This document shows positions 36,704 through 46,278 of a stretch of 64,000 nt of DNA, one piece after another. The notes under the pieces were generated by a model. It did no database searches, was not told where the DNA came from, and saw only the letters and a list, made by a program, of their open reading frames with translations. The DNA is from Candidatus Cloacimonadota bacterium (GTDB taxonomy: Bacteria; Cloacimonadota; Cloacimonadia; Cloacimonadales; Cloacimonadaceae). A program made the position numbers and the translations under genes. The stretch's first letter is position 1, and the number at the start of each line of letters is the position of its first letter. The stretch is from NCBI GenBank assembly GCA_018433885.1, contig JAHDQK010000033.1:1-64000 (forward strand), in the 5' to 3' direction.

Positions 36704-38031
36704 CAATCCTCCGCAACCACCACATTTTTGGATCCGTCAGACACCATTAGCTGTAGAACATCTCCCGGGGCAAGGTCTTTGATGCTTTTTACTGCTTTAC
36801 CGTCTTTGATTGCCAAAGCCCATCCTTTCTTCAACATGGTATCCGGGGCGAGCTGTGCCAGAAGTCCAGCTTTTGCGTTTAGCTCCAGGTTCTTGTCCGA
36901 TATATATTTATCCTTGATCATCCGCATGCTGTTTGCATTGTTTAGCAGTTGCTGTTTTCCCCGTTCAATACTTCCCATAATACGGTACTCCATACTGCTT
37001 TGTAAACGTTGCTCCAATCTCTGTAGCGATATCTGAGGTTCGCGGATTAGGTGTTTGATGTTTGTAAGAGCCAATTCCGCCATGTCGAAACGTTGTTGAT
37101 AATCCTGCCAAAGCCTTTGGGGATGATACTTGGAAAGCTGCATCCAAAGCTCGCTAACTGCGTGCTTCCCCTCTGTAGTGGAGTTTCTGGCAGCCATGCG
37201 CAAGCGTTGCTCAATGGAAGCCAAATAGGTCAGCAGGTCAGTGCGGTTGGGAACGGCAATCTCTGCGGCTGCGGAGGGTGTGGGTGCCCGGAGGTCTGCT
37301 ACAAAATCGCTGATGCTGAAATCTATTTCGTGGCCTACTGCGGAGATTATGGGAATCCGGGATGCGAAGATAGCTCGTGCCAGGGATTCATCGTTGAAGC
37401 AAAATAGATCTTCCTGAGATCCTCCGCCACGGGTGAGGATAATCAGATCCACAGGTTGCACTTCATTGAAGTATCGGATTCCTTGGATCAGGGTCTTTGC
37501 GGCTTCATTGCCTTGTACGGTAGCTGGAAAAACAAATGCCTGCACGGGATAACGTCTGTTCAGGATGTTTGAAATATCTTGCAGAGCAGCTCCGGTGGGG
37601 GAGGTTACTATTCCGATAGTTTCGGGATATTTGGGGAGCGGTTTCTTATGGATCGATTCAAAGAGCCCCTCAGTTTGGAGTTTCTTCTTCAGGGCGTCTA
37701 TTCTCGCTTGCATTTCTCCCAATCCGGCTTGTAGCATCGAGCTTACGTTCAGGTTGTAACTACCGCCTTTTTCATAGAGCGTTAGCCTTCCAAAACATAC
37801 CACACTTTGCCCATCAGAAGGTTTAAACCCGATCTGATAATTAGAGTTCCGGAAGAATGTACACCTCAAGGTGGCATATTCATCCTTAAGGTTGAAGTAC
37901 ATGTGCCCGGAGCTGTGATGCACAAAGTTCGAGATTTCACCCTTTACATAAAGGGCATCTATGCTGCTCTCGATCACCTGGCGCAGATGCCGTGTGATCT
38001 CAAAAACGCTGAATACTTGAAGATTTTCCAT
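36703..38031 (-). CDS. xseA: Exodeoxyribonuclease VII large subunit
   Basis: 442 aa. Amino-terminal OB-fold (VKGEISNFVHHSSGHMYFNLKD), then the catalytic core with IGIVTSPTGAALQDI, LTRGGGSQEDL and SAVGHEIDFSISDFVADLRAPTPSAAAE. Degrades single-stranded DNA with XseB; no xseB gene is visible around it. The gene upstream is separated by a 183-bp gap holding copy B of the 96-bp element. Confidence 0.96.
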   Translation of the reverse strand: MENLQVFSVFEITRHLRQVIESSIDALYVKGEISNFVHHSSGHMYFNLKDEYATLRCTFFRNSNYQIGFKPSDGQSVVCFGRLTLYEKGGSYNLNVSSMLQAGLGEMQARIDALKKKLQTEGLFESIHKKPLPKYPETIGIVTSPTGAALQDISNILNRRYPVQAFVFPATVQGNEAAKTLIQGIRYFNEVQPVDLIILTRGGGSQEDLFCFNDESLARAIFASRIPIISAVGHEIDFSISDFVADLRAPTPSAAAEIAVPNRTDLLTYLASIEQRLRMAARNSTTEGKHAVSELWMQLSKYHPQRLWQDYQQRFDMAELALTNIKHLIREPQISLQRLEQRLQSSMEYRIMGSIERGKQQLLNNANSMRMIKDKYISDKNLELNAKAGLLAQLAPDTMLKKGWALAIKDGKAVKSIKDLAPGDVLQLMVSDGSKNVVVAED

Positions 38032-38117
38032 AGAAACGCAGTAAATGGATACAAAGGAAATTTGTCAATATCAAAGCAAAGCTCCAAGATTCCCTGTTCA
38101 CAGAATATCCTCCGATA

Positions 38118-38213
38118 CTCATCCCCATTTTGCAAACAAGTGCCGTTGCAGTCTTCTTCCAGTGTGGACTGCATCAAGACGGCATCGGCACTGCTTTGGG
38201 CAAAGGGGGTGAG
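38118..38213 (+). repeat. 96-bp inverted-repeat element, copy B
   Basis: Ends are CTCATCCCCATTTTGC and GCAAAGGGGGTGAG, which pair with few mismatches. Its reverse complement aligns without gaps to copy C (54773-54868); I count about 65 of 96 identical bases, including TGCCC, GCAGT, ATGCCGT and TTGA blocks. It fills the space between the nitroreductase stop (38215) and the xseA start (38031). Confidence 0.72.
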
Positions 38214-38214
38214 C

Positions 38215-38781
38215 TTATCTATTGAGGATCAATGTGTCCAGAATGCGTTTGGGTACGTGATGCCGGTCGCGTTCGTCGCGCCAGTACTCGATGTTATCGC
38301 CAGGACTGAGGTCGTCGATCACAACTTCCTCAGCAGGAACTCCCAGTGCCAAAACGAGAGCGATTTCGTAGTCATTTGGGATGCCTTGCACTTGGTGGAG
38401 TTTTTCGCGATCCACTGCTGCGATCATGCACCCTCCCAGCCCAATCTCCGTGGCGCCCAGCATGATGCTCTGACAAGCGATACCGGTATCGATATAGCTG
38501 TATTTAGAACAGTTTATGGGAGTAAGAACGATGATGTAGGCAGCAGGTCGCTCGCCTTCCAAGGGACCATCCCACTGTTTTAGATAATTCGCCCATTTCA
38601 GGCATTTAAAGACTTCCGAGTTCGGAGAATCAATCAGCCAAAAACGCAGATTTTGCAAGTTGGCGGCGCTGGGGGAGAGGCGTGCCAGCTCTACCAGTTC
38701 CCGCAAAGTTTGTTTGCTGATCACAGTTCCTTGTTCGAATCTTCTAAAACTTCTGTTTCGCACTACTAGTTGACGCATCAT
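38215..38781 (-). CDS. Nitroreductase-family flavoprotein
   Basis: 188 aa. RNRSFRRFEQGTVISKQTLRELVELARLSPSAANLQNLRF is the FMN-binding start of the family; DTGIACQSIMLGATEIGLGGCMI is the second conserved block. Reduces an unknown substrate with NAD(P)H. GGAGG six bases before ATG 38781. Stands alone between two gaps; its stop abuts the 96-bp element. Confidence 0.88.
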   Translation of the reverse strand: MMRQLVVRNRSFRRFEQGTVISKQTLRELVELARLSPSAANLQNLRFWLIDSPNSEVFKCLKWANYLKQWDGPLEGERPAAYIIVLTPINCSKYSYIDTGIACQSIMLGATEIGLGGCMIAAVDREKLHQVQGIPNDYEIALVLALGVPAEEVVIDDLSPGDNIEYWRDERDRHHVPKRILDTLILNR

Positions 38782-38902
38782 CTTTCACCTCCAGAAATGT
38801 GTTTCTTAAAATCAAGATAATCCAACAGATATCCTATCCCACAAGTTCTTTGTTACTTATGTACATATCCGGTGGGATTTCGCTTCGCTTAATCGAAAGT
38901 AA

Positions 38903-41749
38903 TCAACTATCGATGATATTTATACTGGCTCTTACTACTCCTGCCCGGATGCGAGTGTGAGGATCCACCATGCAAAGCTTCCCGTGGTTTTCTCTCATAA
39001 AAGCAAGTTGATGCGGCATGTAGTTGAGCTCTCCAAAACCCTGGACAAGAATCAAACTTGCAGGCAAAACCTCCTGCCCCGTATTGATAACCCCGGGTTC
39101 CAAGCCAAGATAATCCGCGAGTACGGATTCCTGAAGTGCCGGACAAATGATCGCAACTGCTGTTTTTGCCAGATGTTGTAACTGATTGAGATCTGGCATA
39201 AATCGGCAGACAATAATGCTGTTTTGAGGGATGGTGCCGGAGGATGCATCCTCCAGCCAGTGCAAGATGCCATGCACCGCCTTGCCCCAGCCAATGCTTG
39301 CTTCCAAGCGTTTGCCGTGGTATTCGATTTGGATGGCTTTATTTTGCTCTACTTCTCTTACCACACCCTTCACATGTGCTGGGTAAAGGTACGGTTTGCT
39401 CTGATATTGCAATACAATCTCCGCTGTTCTGGGATTAAACTCGATCACTTTACCGGTGATGGGGCTGTTCACGAATGTTACCTGACCTGAAGCGATATTT
39501 TTCGCCAGGATATCGCCCTCATATACAAATTCTCCTACTTGCTTGTTTAAAAATCTGGCAGCCATTCGCGGTTTGACGCCCATCTTTTCAGCAAGATTGA
39601 TGTTCACTGGTTTGTCGCTGTACTTCTGAATCTCGGAAAGCACCAGGAGGCAGGCTTTGTAATCGATAAATTCCACTTTTCCGCGAACTGGAGAATGGCG
39701 GGGTGTGTTTAGCCCCATCTCTGGGATAGCCTTCCGCAGCACTTGCGAATAGGTTACTTCGTCTCCGGTTTGTACGGTGATGGCGTTTCTGGAGGCTGTT
39801 TCAGCGATGGGAGAATTACTTGAATTCATGTTCACCACGAACAATCGCGGTGGTTCGTAGCGATTCTGGGCTACAATATCATCGGGCGAGACATTGTCTC
39901 CCACTTGATACATAATATCACCATTATAGGGCAGGTCCACTTCGTATGTGTATGTGCCATCTATCTCCCGGGAATGGTTCTCGAAAGAGGTGGGATTGCC
40001 TTCGGTTTCGTATAGTCCCAAGATATCCTCAATTCTGGGATCGAATTTTTCCAGATCAAAGCGAGTGTCTATGATTATTGGGAGGTCTGTGTTCAGCTCG
40101 ATTTGTGTGGTATCGCCATCGATCATGCATTTTTTCTGGGCAACCAAGCGCAGTGTTCTCCCCTTCATTGCAGGTAAATATTCCACTTTGTCTGTTTTGA
40201 CAATCATCTTCTTGCCATCGCTATTTTCCACTTGCAAAACAGGAAATCCTTTTTTGGGTGGGAAGATTGGGCGTATATGAATCGCCAGTCGCTTGATGCA
40301 CTCATTGCTAAGCAGCTCTTGGGCAGAAGCTTCGTTTACCGTGGATAACACCCCCAAATGCGGGCTGATAAAGTGTTGATCAATTGCCAGTTCCGTAATG
40401 CCAACAGGCTGGAACCCACTAATCAATATATCGATGCATTCATTGGAACCCGGAGCATGAGCAAAGACACCTCCAGCTCCGATTACCACATTGATGTCGC
40501 TAGGGTAAAAGTAATATAACTTCTCGTTTTCGATATAGTTGAACTTCTGTTCGTATTTATCTTTTCCGTTTTTTTTTAAAGCATCTAGGTAGCCTATCTT
40601 CTTGGTGTTGTAATGCATCATCTGGTGTTGGATAAAGGAGTGTTTGATGGCGCATTTAGCGAGGGCGTGTTCTATGCGGAATTCCTTGGCGCTTCCGGGA
40701 TTCATAGTAGGGTACAAGGTCTTGTTACCGGTGTAATTTCGCAGTTCAGCTTCAGAAATACTTTCTGGTAAGAATTTGAGCACCGAGGGTATATCGCTCT
40801 CCTTCAGCACATTCAATGCGCTGTAGCTCATGCCAAGGTTTGCGCTTACAGTCCTCTGATAGTGACCGTTGATACGCGTAAAGACGTCTGTTGTTGCGCC
40901 TCCGATATCGAATAGGATGGAGTTTCTTGGGGCATCCTGCTCCATGATGCCCAAGCTTTGCATTACTCCCGCAGGTGTAGGCAGGATTGCGGAACTCACA
41001 ATGTTTATTAGATCCCCATAGCCAGGAGCACGTTCCATTACGTTTTCCATGAACAAGGTTTGGATGATTTCCTGGGTGGGTTTCAGGTTTTCTTCATTGA
41101 TCTTGGGACGCAGATTGGGCATGATGTGCAGATCAAAATCCTTGGAGATCATTCCAGTAATCATCTCGGTCGCGTCCTTATTCCCGGCGTAAATAGCGGG
41201 GATTTTTACACTGGTGCTGAATTTTGGCATCGGTTTGGCAATTCGTAAAATCTCTGCTAACCGGAGAACTGTGCTGATGGCTCCGCCATCTGTTCCCCCA
41301 CAGAGAAGGATCATGTCCGGACGCAGGTTTCTCATGGCAAGCATTTGCTCCACGGAACTGCGGCGATCATCGATCGCAAACACATCTAGGATTATCCCCC
41401 CAGCGCCGTAGGCAGCACGTTTGGCACTACTTGCGCTATCAAACAGAGTTAGCCCTATCACCAATATCTGCAAGCCACCGCCTGCGCTGCTGGTGCTGAG
41501 ATACTCCACCTCCGGGGCAAAGATCAGCTCATGAGGGTTTGCAGAGGGAGATAAAAGGGGGATTTGGCATCGTGATTCAAGGTTTTTTACCGCATTGAAT
41601 ACTCCGATTTTTACATCGTTATCGGGAGCTTCCACAGTAGTGTTTGCGTGTTGGATGCCTATGAGTTTGATACCCAATCGATCGATCAGGACAGCCTTGG
41701 TGGTGGTAGATCCGATGTCTGTAATCAAGGTGTATCTTGTTTCTTTCAT
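38903..41749 (-). CDS. MutL-like (glutamate-mutase activator type) ATPase with large carboxy-terminal extension
   Basis: 948 aa, about twice the length of GlmL/MutL. The first ~465 residues are an ASKHA-fold ATPase: TDIGSTTTKAVLID (phosphate 1), ILFDIGGATTDVFTRI (phosphate 2), VVIGAGGVFAHAP (adenosine). MutL proteins are thought to maintain B12-dependent aminomutases. The rest contains beta-rich modules, one resembling a biotinyl/lipoyl-type hammerhead (GQVTFVNSPITGKVIEFNP), and a final segment LILVQGFGELNYMPHQ. No mutase gene is in the window. ATG 41749 has AAGGAAAGG upstream and is preferred to the frame start at 41803. Confidence 0.82.
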   Translation of the reverse strand: MKETRYTLITDIGSTTTKAVLIDRLGIKLIGIQHANTTVEAPDNDVKIGVFNAVKNLESRCQIPLLSPSANPHELIFAPEVEYLSTSSAGGGLQILVIGLTLFDSASSAKRAAYGAGGIILDVFAIDDRRSSVEQMLAMRNLRPDMILLCGGTDGGAISTVLRLAEILRIAKPMPKFSTSVKIPAIYAGNKDATEMITGMISKDFDLHIMPNLRPKINEENLKPTQEIIQTLFMENVMERAPGYGDLINIVSSAILPTPAGVMQSLGIMEQDAPRNSILFDIGGATTDVFTRINGHYQRTVSANLGMSYSALNVLKESDIPSVLKFLPESISEAELRNYTGNKTLYPTMNPGSAKEFRIEHALAKCAIKHSFIQHQMMHYNTKKIGYLDALKKNGKDKYEQKFNYIENEKLYYFYPSDINVVIGAGGVFAHAPGSNECIDILISGFQPVGITELAIDQHFISPHLGVLSTVNEASAQELLSNECIKRLAIHIRPIFPPKKGFPVLQVENSDGKKMIVKTDKVEYLPAMKGRTLRLVAQKKCMIDGDTTQIELNTDLPIIIDTRFDLEKFDPRIEDILGLYETEGNPTSFENHSREIDGTYTYEVDLPYNGDIMYQVGDNVSPDDIVAQNRYEPPRLFVVNMNSSNSPIAETASRNAITVQTGDEVTYSQVLRKAIPEMGLNTPRHSPVRGKVEFIDYKACLLVLSEIQKYSDKPVNINLAEKMGVKPRMAARFLNKQVGEFVYEGDILAKNIASGQVTFVNSPITGKVIEFNPRTAEIVLQYQSKPYLYPAHVKGVVREVEQNKAIQIEYHGKRLEASIGWGKAVHGILHWLEDASSGTIPQNSIIVCRFMPDLNQLQHLAKTAVAIICPALQESVLADYLGLEPGVINTGQEVLPASLILVQGFGELNYMPHQLAFMRENHGKLCMVDPHTRIRAGVVRASINIIDS

Positions 41750-41795
41750 GATGCCTTTCCTTTCTTTAGTTCGAGGTAAACCTGTACTCCCATTT

Positions 41796-42926
41796 TCAAT
41801 CATTATAGAAATCTGCGATGTTTCCCATCCAATGAGGGATATCTATGTGATGCGGACACTTCGGTGCACACGCGCCACATTTGGTGCAACGATCCGCCCG
41901 GCTATCTTCTTTAATAAAGGCGAGATACTCTTTGTGATTCCTATGTCCCTCGCCAAACATCAATGCTTCGCTGTAGAAACCCAATACTCCGGGGATGTTT
42001 ACTCCAAACGGACATAGCATGCAATAACGACATTCTGAACACAGATATGGTATGCGGGATAGGTATGCTTTACGAACTTTGGAATACACAAGTAACTCTT
42101 TTTGAGAAAGGGTGTTTGCTCTGGCATTATTTGCCATACGCAGGTTCTGGAGTACCTGATCCAGATCGGACATCCCAGAGAGCAGGACTGTGCATTCAGG
42201 AATATTCCATACCCAAGTTAAAGCGCGTTCCAGAGGACTAAGAGAACTACCGGATTTCTGCCAGACGTCTTCTACATCCTTGGGCAGAGAGTGGGCAAGC
42301 TTGCCGCCGCGCAAGGGCTCCATGCTGATAATCCCTACTTTTCTCGATGCTGCCAGCTTCAAGCCTCGCAGCCCGGCTTGATATGTGGTATCCAGATAGT
42401 TCAGCATAAACTGGGTAAAATCCCAATCGAAGGCGCGGATTATGCGCGAGAAAGTCGCGTAGTCGTCGTGAAAAGAAAATCCAATGTGGCGGATCTTGCC
42501 ATTGGCTTTTGCTTGGGTTAGGAAATCCAGAACACCCAGATCGAGCATCTGCTTCCAGCTCTTCTTGTTAAGGGCATGGAGCAGGTAATAATCTATATAG
42601 TCTGTTTGCAATCTGTCCAACTGATTGGTGAGGTATTCATCCATATCTTCTCTGGTTTTAACAAGCCAACAGGGAAGCTTGGTGGCTACATATACCTGTT
42701 TGCGGTCAATCTGTTGCAGGAATCTGCCCAGAAATGGTTCGGACTCTCCGTTGTGATAACCCCAAGCGGTATCAAAGTAATTCACTCCCGCTTGAAACGC
42801 TTCGTGCAACATTGCAAAGCTTTGCGCTTCGTCTATCTTGCCATCTGCGTCTGTAGGAAAACGCATGCAACCGAAACCCAATGCGGATAGTTTGTCCTTA
42901 GACCGGGGCATTCTACGATACTTCAC
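41796..42926 (-). CDS. Aldo/keto reductase with carboxy-terminal two-cluster ferredoxin domain
   Basis: 376 aa. The reductase barrel carries the tetrad Asp (NYFDTAWGYHNGESE), Tyr in the same stretch, Lys (VATKLP) and His (YYLLHAL). The last ~90 residues hold two [4Fe-4S] motifs, CSECRYCMLCPFGVNIP and CTKCGACAPKCPHHIDIP. Enzymes of this type probably take electrons from ferredoxin; the substrate is unknown. GTG 42926 follows AAGGAGGG and overlaps the uvrC stop by four bases. Confidence 0.9.
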   Translation of the reverse strand: MKYRRMPRSKDKLSALGFGCMRFPTDADGKIDEAQSFAMLHEAFQAGVNYFDTAWGYHNGESEPFLGRFLQQIDRKQVYVATKLPCWLVKTREDMDEYLTNQLDRLQTDYIDYYLLHALNKKSWKQMLDLGVLDFLTQAKANGKIRHIGFSFHDDYATFSRIIRAFDWDFTQFMLNYLDTTYQAGLRGLKLAASRKVGIISMEPLRGGKLAHSLPKDVEDVWQKSGSSLSPLERALTWVWNIPECTVLLSGMSDLDQVLQNLRMANNARANTLSQKELLVYSKVRKAYLSRIPYLCSECRYCMLCPFGVNIPGVLGFYSEALMFGEGHRNHKEYLAFIKEDSRADRCTKCGACAPKCPHHIDIPHWMGNIADFYND

Positions 42927-44740
42927 TGTCCCTCCTTATGAAAAAAGTCATATATGCTTTGTGCCATTTTGGGGCCAATACCTTTTATTCTGGTAAGAGT
43001 TTCCACATCGGCGTTTCGAATATTTTGGACACTGCCCAATTCTTTGAGCAGGATAAACTTTGTATTTTCCCCTATGCCTTGAATGTCCTCCAGTTCACTT
43101 ACCAGAGTTCTTTTGCTGCGCCTGCTGCGATGGAAGGTGATCGCAAAGCGGTGTGCTTCATCGCGGATCCGGGTGATCAAGCGCAGAGCGGATGATGATC
43201 TGGATAAAATGATCGATTCGCTTCTGTCTGGCATAAAAATCTCTTCTGCCCGCTTGGCTAAAGACACGATGTTGATGTCACCATAGGAGCTCTTGCTGAT
43301 GACCTCGTTGGTGGAGCTTAACTGACCCTTGCCGCCGTCGATGATAAACAGATCGGGTTTCATCTCAGGATCTTTGTCGATCTCGATCAGGTAGCGGGTC
43401 ATAGTTTCTTGCAGAGCTGCAAAGTCGTTTTGGTTTTCGATTTCCCGAATGATGAAGTGGCGGTAGAACTTCTTCTTGGCCTTTCCGTTTTCGAAGTAAA
43501 CCGCGCTGGATACTGTATCCGTACCTTGGATGGTGGAGATATCCATACATACAATCTTTCTGGGCAACTTGCTCATACCCAGGCTTTCCTTGAGTTCTTG
43601 GATGGGGAAGATCGTGCGGTTTGCCTTGCGCATATGCGTCAGCTTCTTCTCTTCTACAAGATGAAAGGCGTTGCGCTTTGCCATCGCCAGCAACTTGGTC
43701 TTTTCACCACGTTGAGGTAGGGATGTCTTTCCATTCAACCACTTCGAGATCGCTTCGTAATCAGTGGGTTCAAAGGGAAGCAGAATCTCTTGGGGTAGTT
43801 CATCTTTCTGGGAGTAGTAGAGTTTTAAGAAGGATGCCAGGATGCTTTCCTTTTCTTCCAGGGCGAAGTTCTTCATCGGATAATTCTCTTGGTTGATGAT
43901 GGAGCCTGCCTGCATCTTCAGAACCAGACAGATGGCATCGTTCTCTTCCTGATAAAATCCGATAATATCCAAGTTGCGCTTGTCTGTATACATCACGCTT
44001 TGCCGCTTCTGGATTCGTTGTATCGCCAGGATGCGATCGCGGATTTTGGCTGCGTCTTCAAACTTGAGTTCCGCGGAGAGTGCGTTCATTTCTTCTCGGT
44101 ATTCATCCAATACTTCGTCGTATTTCCCCTCAAAAAAGCGGATCAGCTTATTCACGATCAACATGTATTGCCCTTGGGAAATCTTTCCGATGCAGGGTGC
44201 GGTGCACTTGCCAAGCTGATAGTTTATGCAGGCTTTTGCGAAGACCACTTTACCGATGGGAATATTGCGGGTGCAATCCCGGATGGGGAACAGCCATTCA
44301 AAATCGCGCAAAGTACGCCTGAGAGAACGAACATCAGTATATGGCCCGAAATACCTTGCTCCGTCCTTCTTGAGATCGCGGGTAACAAACACGCGCGGAA
44401 AGGGTTCATTAAGCGTGACTTTTACATAGGGGTATTGTTTGTCATCCTTTAGCAGGATATTGTATTTGGGCTGATGTTGCTTGATGAGGCTGGCTTCTAG
44501 CAGAAAGGCTTCCGCCTCGGAACTTGTGATGATGTAATCCAAAGCAGCGATGTGGGCTACCAGTTGCTCGGTCTTGGGATCTTTGGGGCTGGATGAGAGG
44601 TAGGATCTCACCCGATTCTTCAGGGATAGCGCTTTGCCTACATAGATCACTTCATCCTGAGCGTTTTTCCAGAGATACACTCCAGGATTATCGGGAAGAT
44701 ATGCTAGTTTCTCCGCTATCTGCGCTGTAGGCGCTTCCAT
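42923..44740 (-). CDS. uvrC: UvrABC excinuclease subunit C
   Basis: 605 aa. GIY-YIG nuclease at the amino end (PGVYLWKNAQDEVIYVGKA), UVR helical motif (LSAELKFEDAAKIRDRI, about 210-230), RNase-H-like nuclease (CMDISTIQGTDTVSSAV, DLFIIDGGKGQLS) and two helix-hairpin-helix motifs at the end (IQGIGENTKFILL, IKGIGPKMAQSI). Makes both incisions in nucleotide excision repair with UvrB, encoded at 54953-56968. Overlaps murJ by 25 bases. Confidence 0.98.
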   Translation of the reverse strand: MEAPTAQIAEKLAYLPDNPGVYLWKNAQDEVIYVGKALSLKNRVRSYLSSSPKDPKTEQLVAHIAALDYIITSSEAEAFLLEASLIKQHQPKYNILLKDDKQYPYVKVTLNEPFPRVFVTRDLKKDGARYFGPYTDVRSLRRTLRDFEWLFPIRDCTRNIPIGKVVFAKACINYQLGKCTAPCIGKISQGQYMLIVNKLIRFFEGKYDEVLDEYREEMNALSAELKFEDAAKIRDRILAIQRIQKRQSVMYTDKRNLDIIGFYQEENDAICLVLKMQAGSIINQENYPMKNFALEEKESILASFLKLYYSQKDELPQEILLPFEPTDYEAISKWLNGKTSLPQRGEKTKLLAMAKRNAFHLVEEKKLTHMRKANRTIFPIQELKESLGMSKLPRKIVCMDISTIQGTDTVSSAVYFENGKAKKKFYRHFIIREIENQNDFAALQETMTRYLIEIDKDPEMKPDLFIIDGGKGQLSSTNEVISKSSYGDINIVSLAKRAEEIFMPDRSESIILSRSSSALRLITRIRDEAHRFAITFHRSRRSKRTLVSELEDIQGIGENTKFILLKELGSVQNIRNADVETLTRIKGIGPKMAQSIYDFFHKEGQ

Positions 44741-46278
44741 AGATTCTCTCCTGCTTCCTTAAGGTATTGCAGCTTCAGGATCATGCCCATGCCATAAAAG
44801 AAGAGCATTCCCACAGAACCGATGATGGCGGATCTCAGGATGAGTCCTCCCCGGGTTTCCCAAGGCAGAGAGCTTTTTAAGTAGATGCTGATGAAGTAAA
44901 TTGCCACAGAGATCGCAGCACTTATAATCAGTGAAGAGCTGATCCCCCGGAATACAATTTCCGGAAAGCTACGCTTGATCAGGGTCATCAGCAGGAGGTA
45001 GTTCACAATGGCTGTGATGGAGGTGGACAGCGCTAAACCACGGTGTTGCAGAACCTGCATTAGGATGTAATTCAGGAGGATGTTCAAACCAACCATCGTG
45101 GCTGCAAGTTTTACTGGTGTTTTGGTATCACCCTTGGCGTAAAACAAAGGTGTCATCACCTGATTCATGCTGTAAAAGAGGAGGCCAATAGAGTAGTAGC
45201 TCAAAGCTTGTGAACTCATGAGTACAGCTAGCTCGTCGAACGCACCATGCGCGAAGAGAATGCGGACAAAATCCTCGGATAGAGTAAGGATCAAGGCGGT
45301 GATCGGGAGCATAATATATGCGAGGTTCAATGTAGTGAAACGCATGCTGTCTGATAACTCCGAGTACTCACCCTTACTTACCAGACGTGAATACATCGGC
45401 AACACAGCGGTTCCTGCGCTGATGGCAAAAATGCCCAAAGGTAACTGCATCAAGCGATTGCCATAGCCCAATGCCGTGATGCTGCCGATGGGTAGAAAAC
45501 TTGCCATCAAGGCATCTGCGATTAGATTGATTTCCCGGATGCCAATGCCGATCAATGCCGGAACAAAGCGTTTCCACATGGTTCCTAATGCTTCGGAACC
45601 AAAATTTAAAAGGATCCTGAACCGATAGCCAATTCTTTTAAGATAAGGGAAGTTTATCGCCGTCTGTAGGAGCCCGCCAATGGCAACTCCCCATCCTGCG
45701 GGATAGATCAGGCTTTCAGCCGGTAAACGCAGAATAAAATGCGGGATCAATATACAAAGCATCATCCCGATATTCAGTAGTGCGCTGGAAAGCCCTGTCA
45801 TAAAGAAATACTCGTGGGAATTTAGTATCGCGATAAAAGTGGAGGATAAACCTATGAAGAAGAGATAGGGAAACATTATCCTGGTTAGCTTGATCGCTAT
45901 TTCTGCCGTTTCTGGTGCAAGCCCAGGATATAAGAGGCTTACGATTTGGGGAGCGAAGATAATACCGATGAATGTGATGAGAAGTAAGAAGAGAGTTAAT
46001 ATACTTAGCACATTGAGCGCAAACTCTATCTGACGCTTGTTGTCTGCCTTGATTCCAATCTCGTTGTAGATGGGAACAAAAGCCGTGGATAATGCTCCTT
46101 CTCCAAATAGCCGACGTAGGAGATTTGGGATGTTATACGCGACGTTGAAGGCATCGTTCAGATATCCGCCCCCAAAGAAGTAAGCCATCACCTGATCCCG
46201 CACCAACCCCAGTATCCGGCTCAGAAACACGGCGATGCTCATGACACTGATGTTTCTGGCGAGTTTCTTCTGACTCAT
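44716..46278 (-). CDS. murJ: Lipid II flippase MurJ (MviN)
   Basis: 520 aa with about 14 membrane helices. NISVMSIAVFLSRILGLVRDQVMAYFFG and RRLFGEGALSTAFVPIY are the MurJ hallmarks, and ATPETAEIAIKLTRIMFPY-like residues follow. Moves lipid II across the inner membrane for peptidoglycan synthesis. ATG overlaps the holB stop (ATGA). Confidence 0.96.
   Translation of the reverse strand: MSQKKLARNISVMSIAVFLSRILGLVRDQVMAYFFGGGYLNDAFNVAYNIPNLLRRLFGEGALSTAFVPIYNEIGIKADNKRQIEFALNVLSILTLFLLLITFIGIIFAPQIVSLLYPGLAPETAEIAIKLTRIMFPYLFFIGLSSTFIAILNSHEYFFMTGLSSALLNIGMMLCILIPHFILRLPAESLIYPAGWGVAIGGLLQTAINFPYLKRIGYRFRILLNFGSEALGTMWKRFVPALIGIGIREINLIADALMASFLPIGSITALGYGNRLMQLPLGIFAISAGTAVLPMYSRLVSKGEYSELSDSMRFTTLNLAYIMLPITALILTLSEDFVRILFAHGAFDELAVLMSSQALSYYSIGLLFYSMNQVMTPLFYAKGDTKTPVKLAATMVGLNILLNYILMQVLQHRGLALSTSITAIVNYLLLMTLIKRSFPEIVFRGISSSLIISAAISVAIYFISIYLKSSLPWETRGGLILRSAIIGSVGMLFFYGMGMILKLQYLKEAGENLWKRLQRR

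Noticed and set aside
37807-38583. 258-codon plus-strand open frame
   Set aside because: It runs antisense through xseA, the 96-bp element and the nitroreductase gene; no ribosome site.
38820-38880. ATCCCAC / GTGGGAT pairing after the MutL-like gene as a terminator
   Set aside because: The loop is about 30 bases and no T-run follows on the minus strand.
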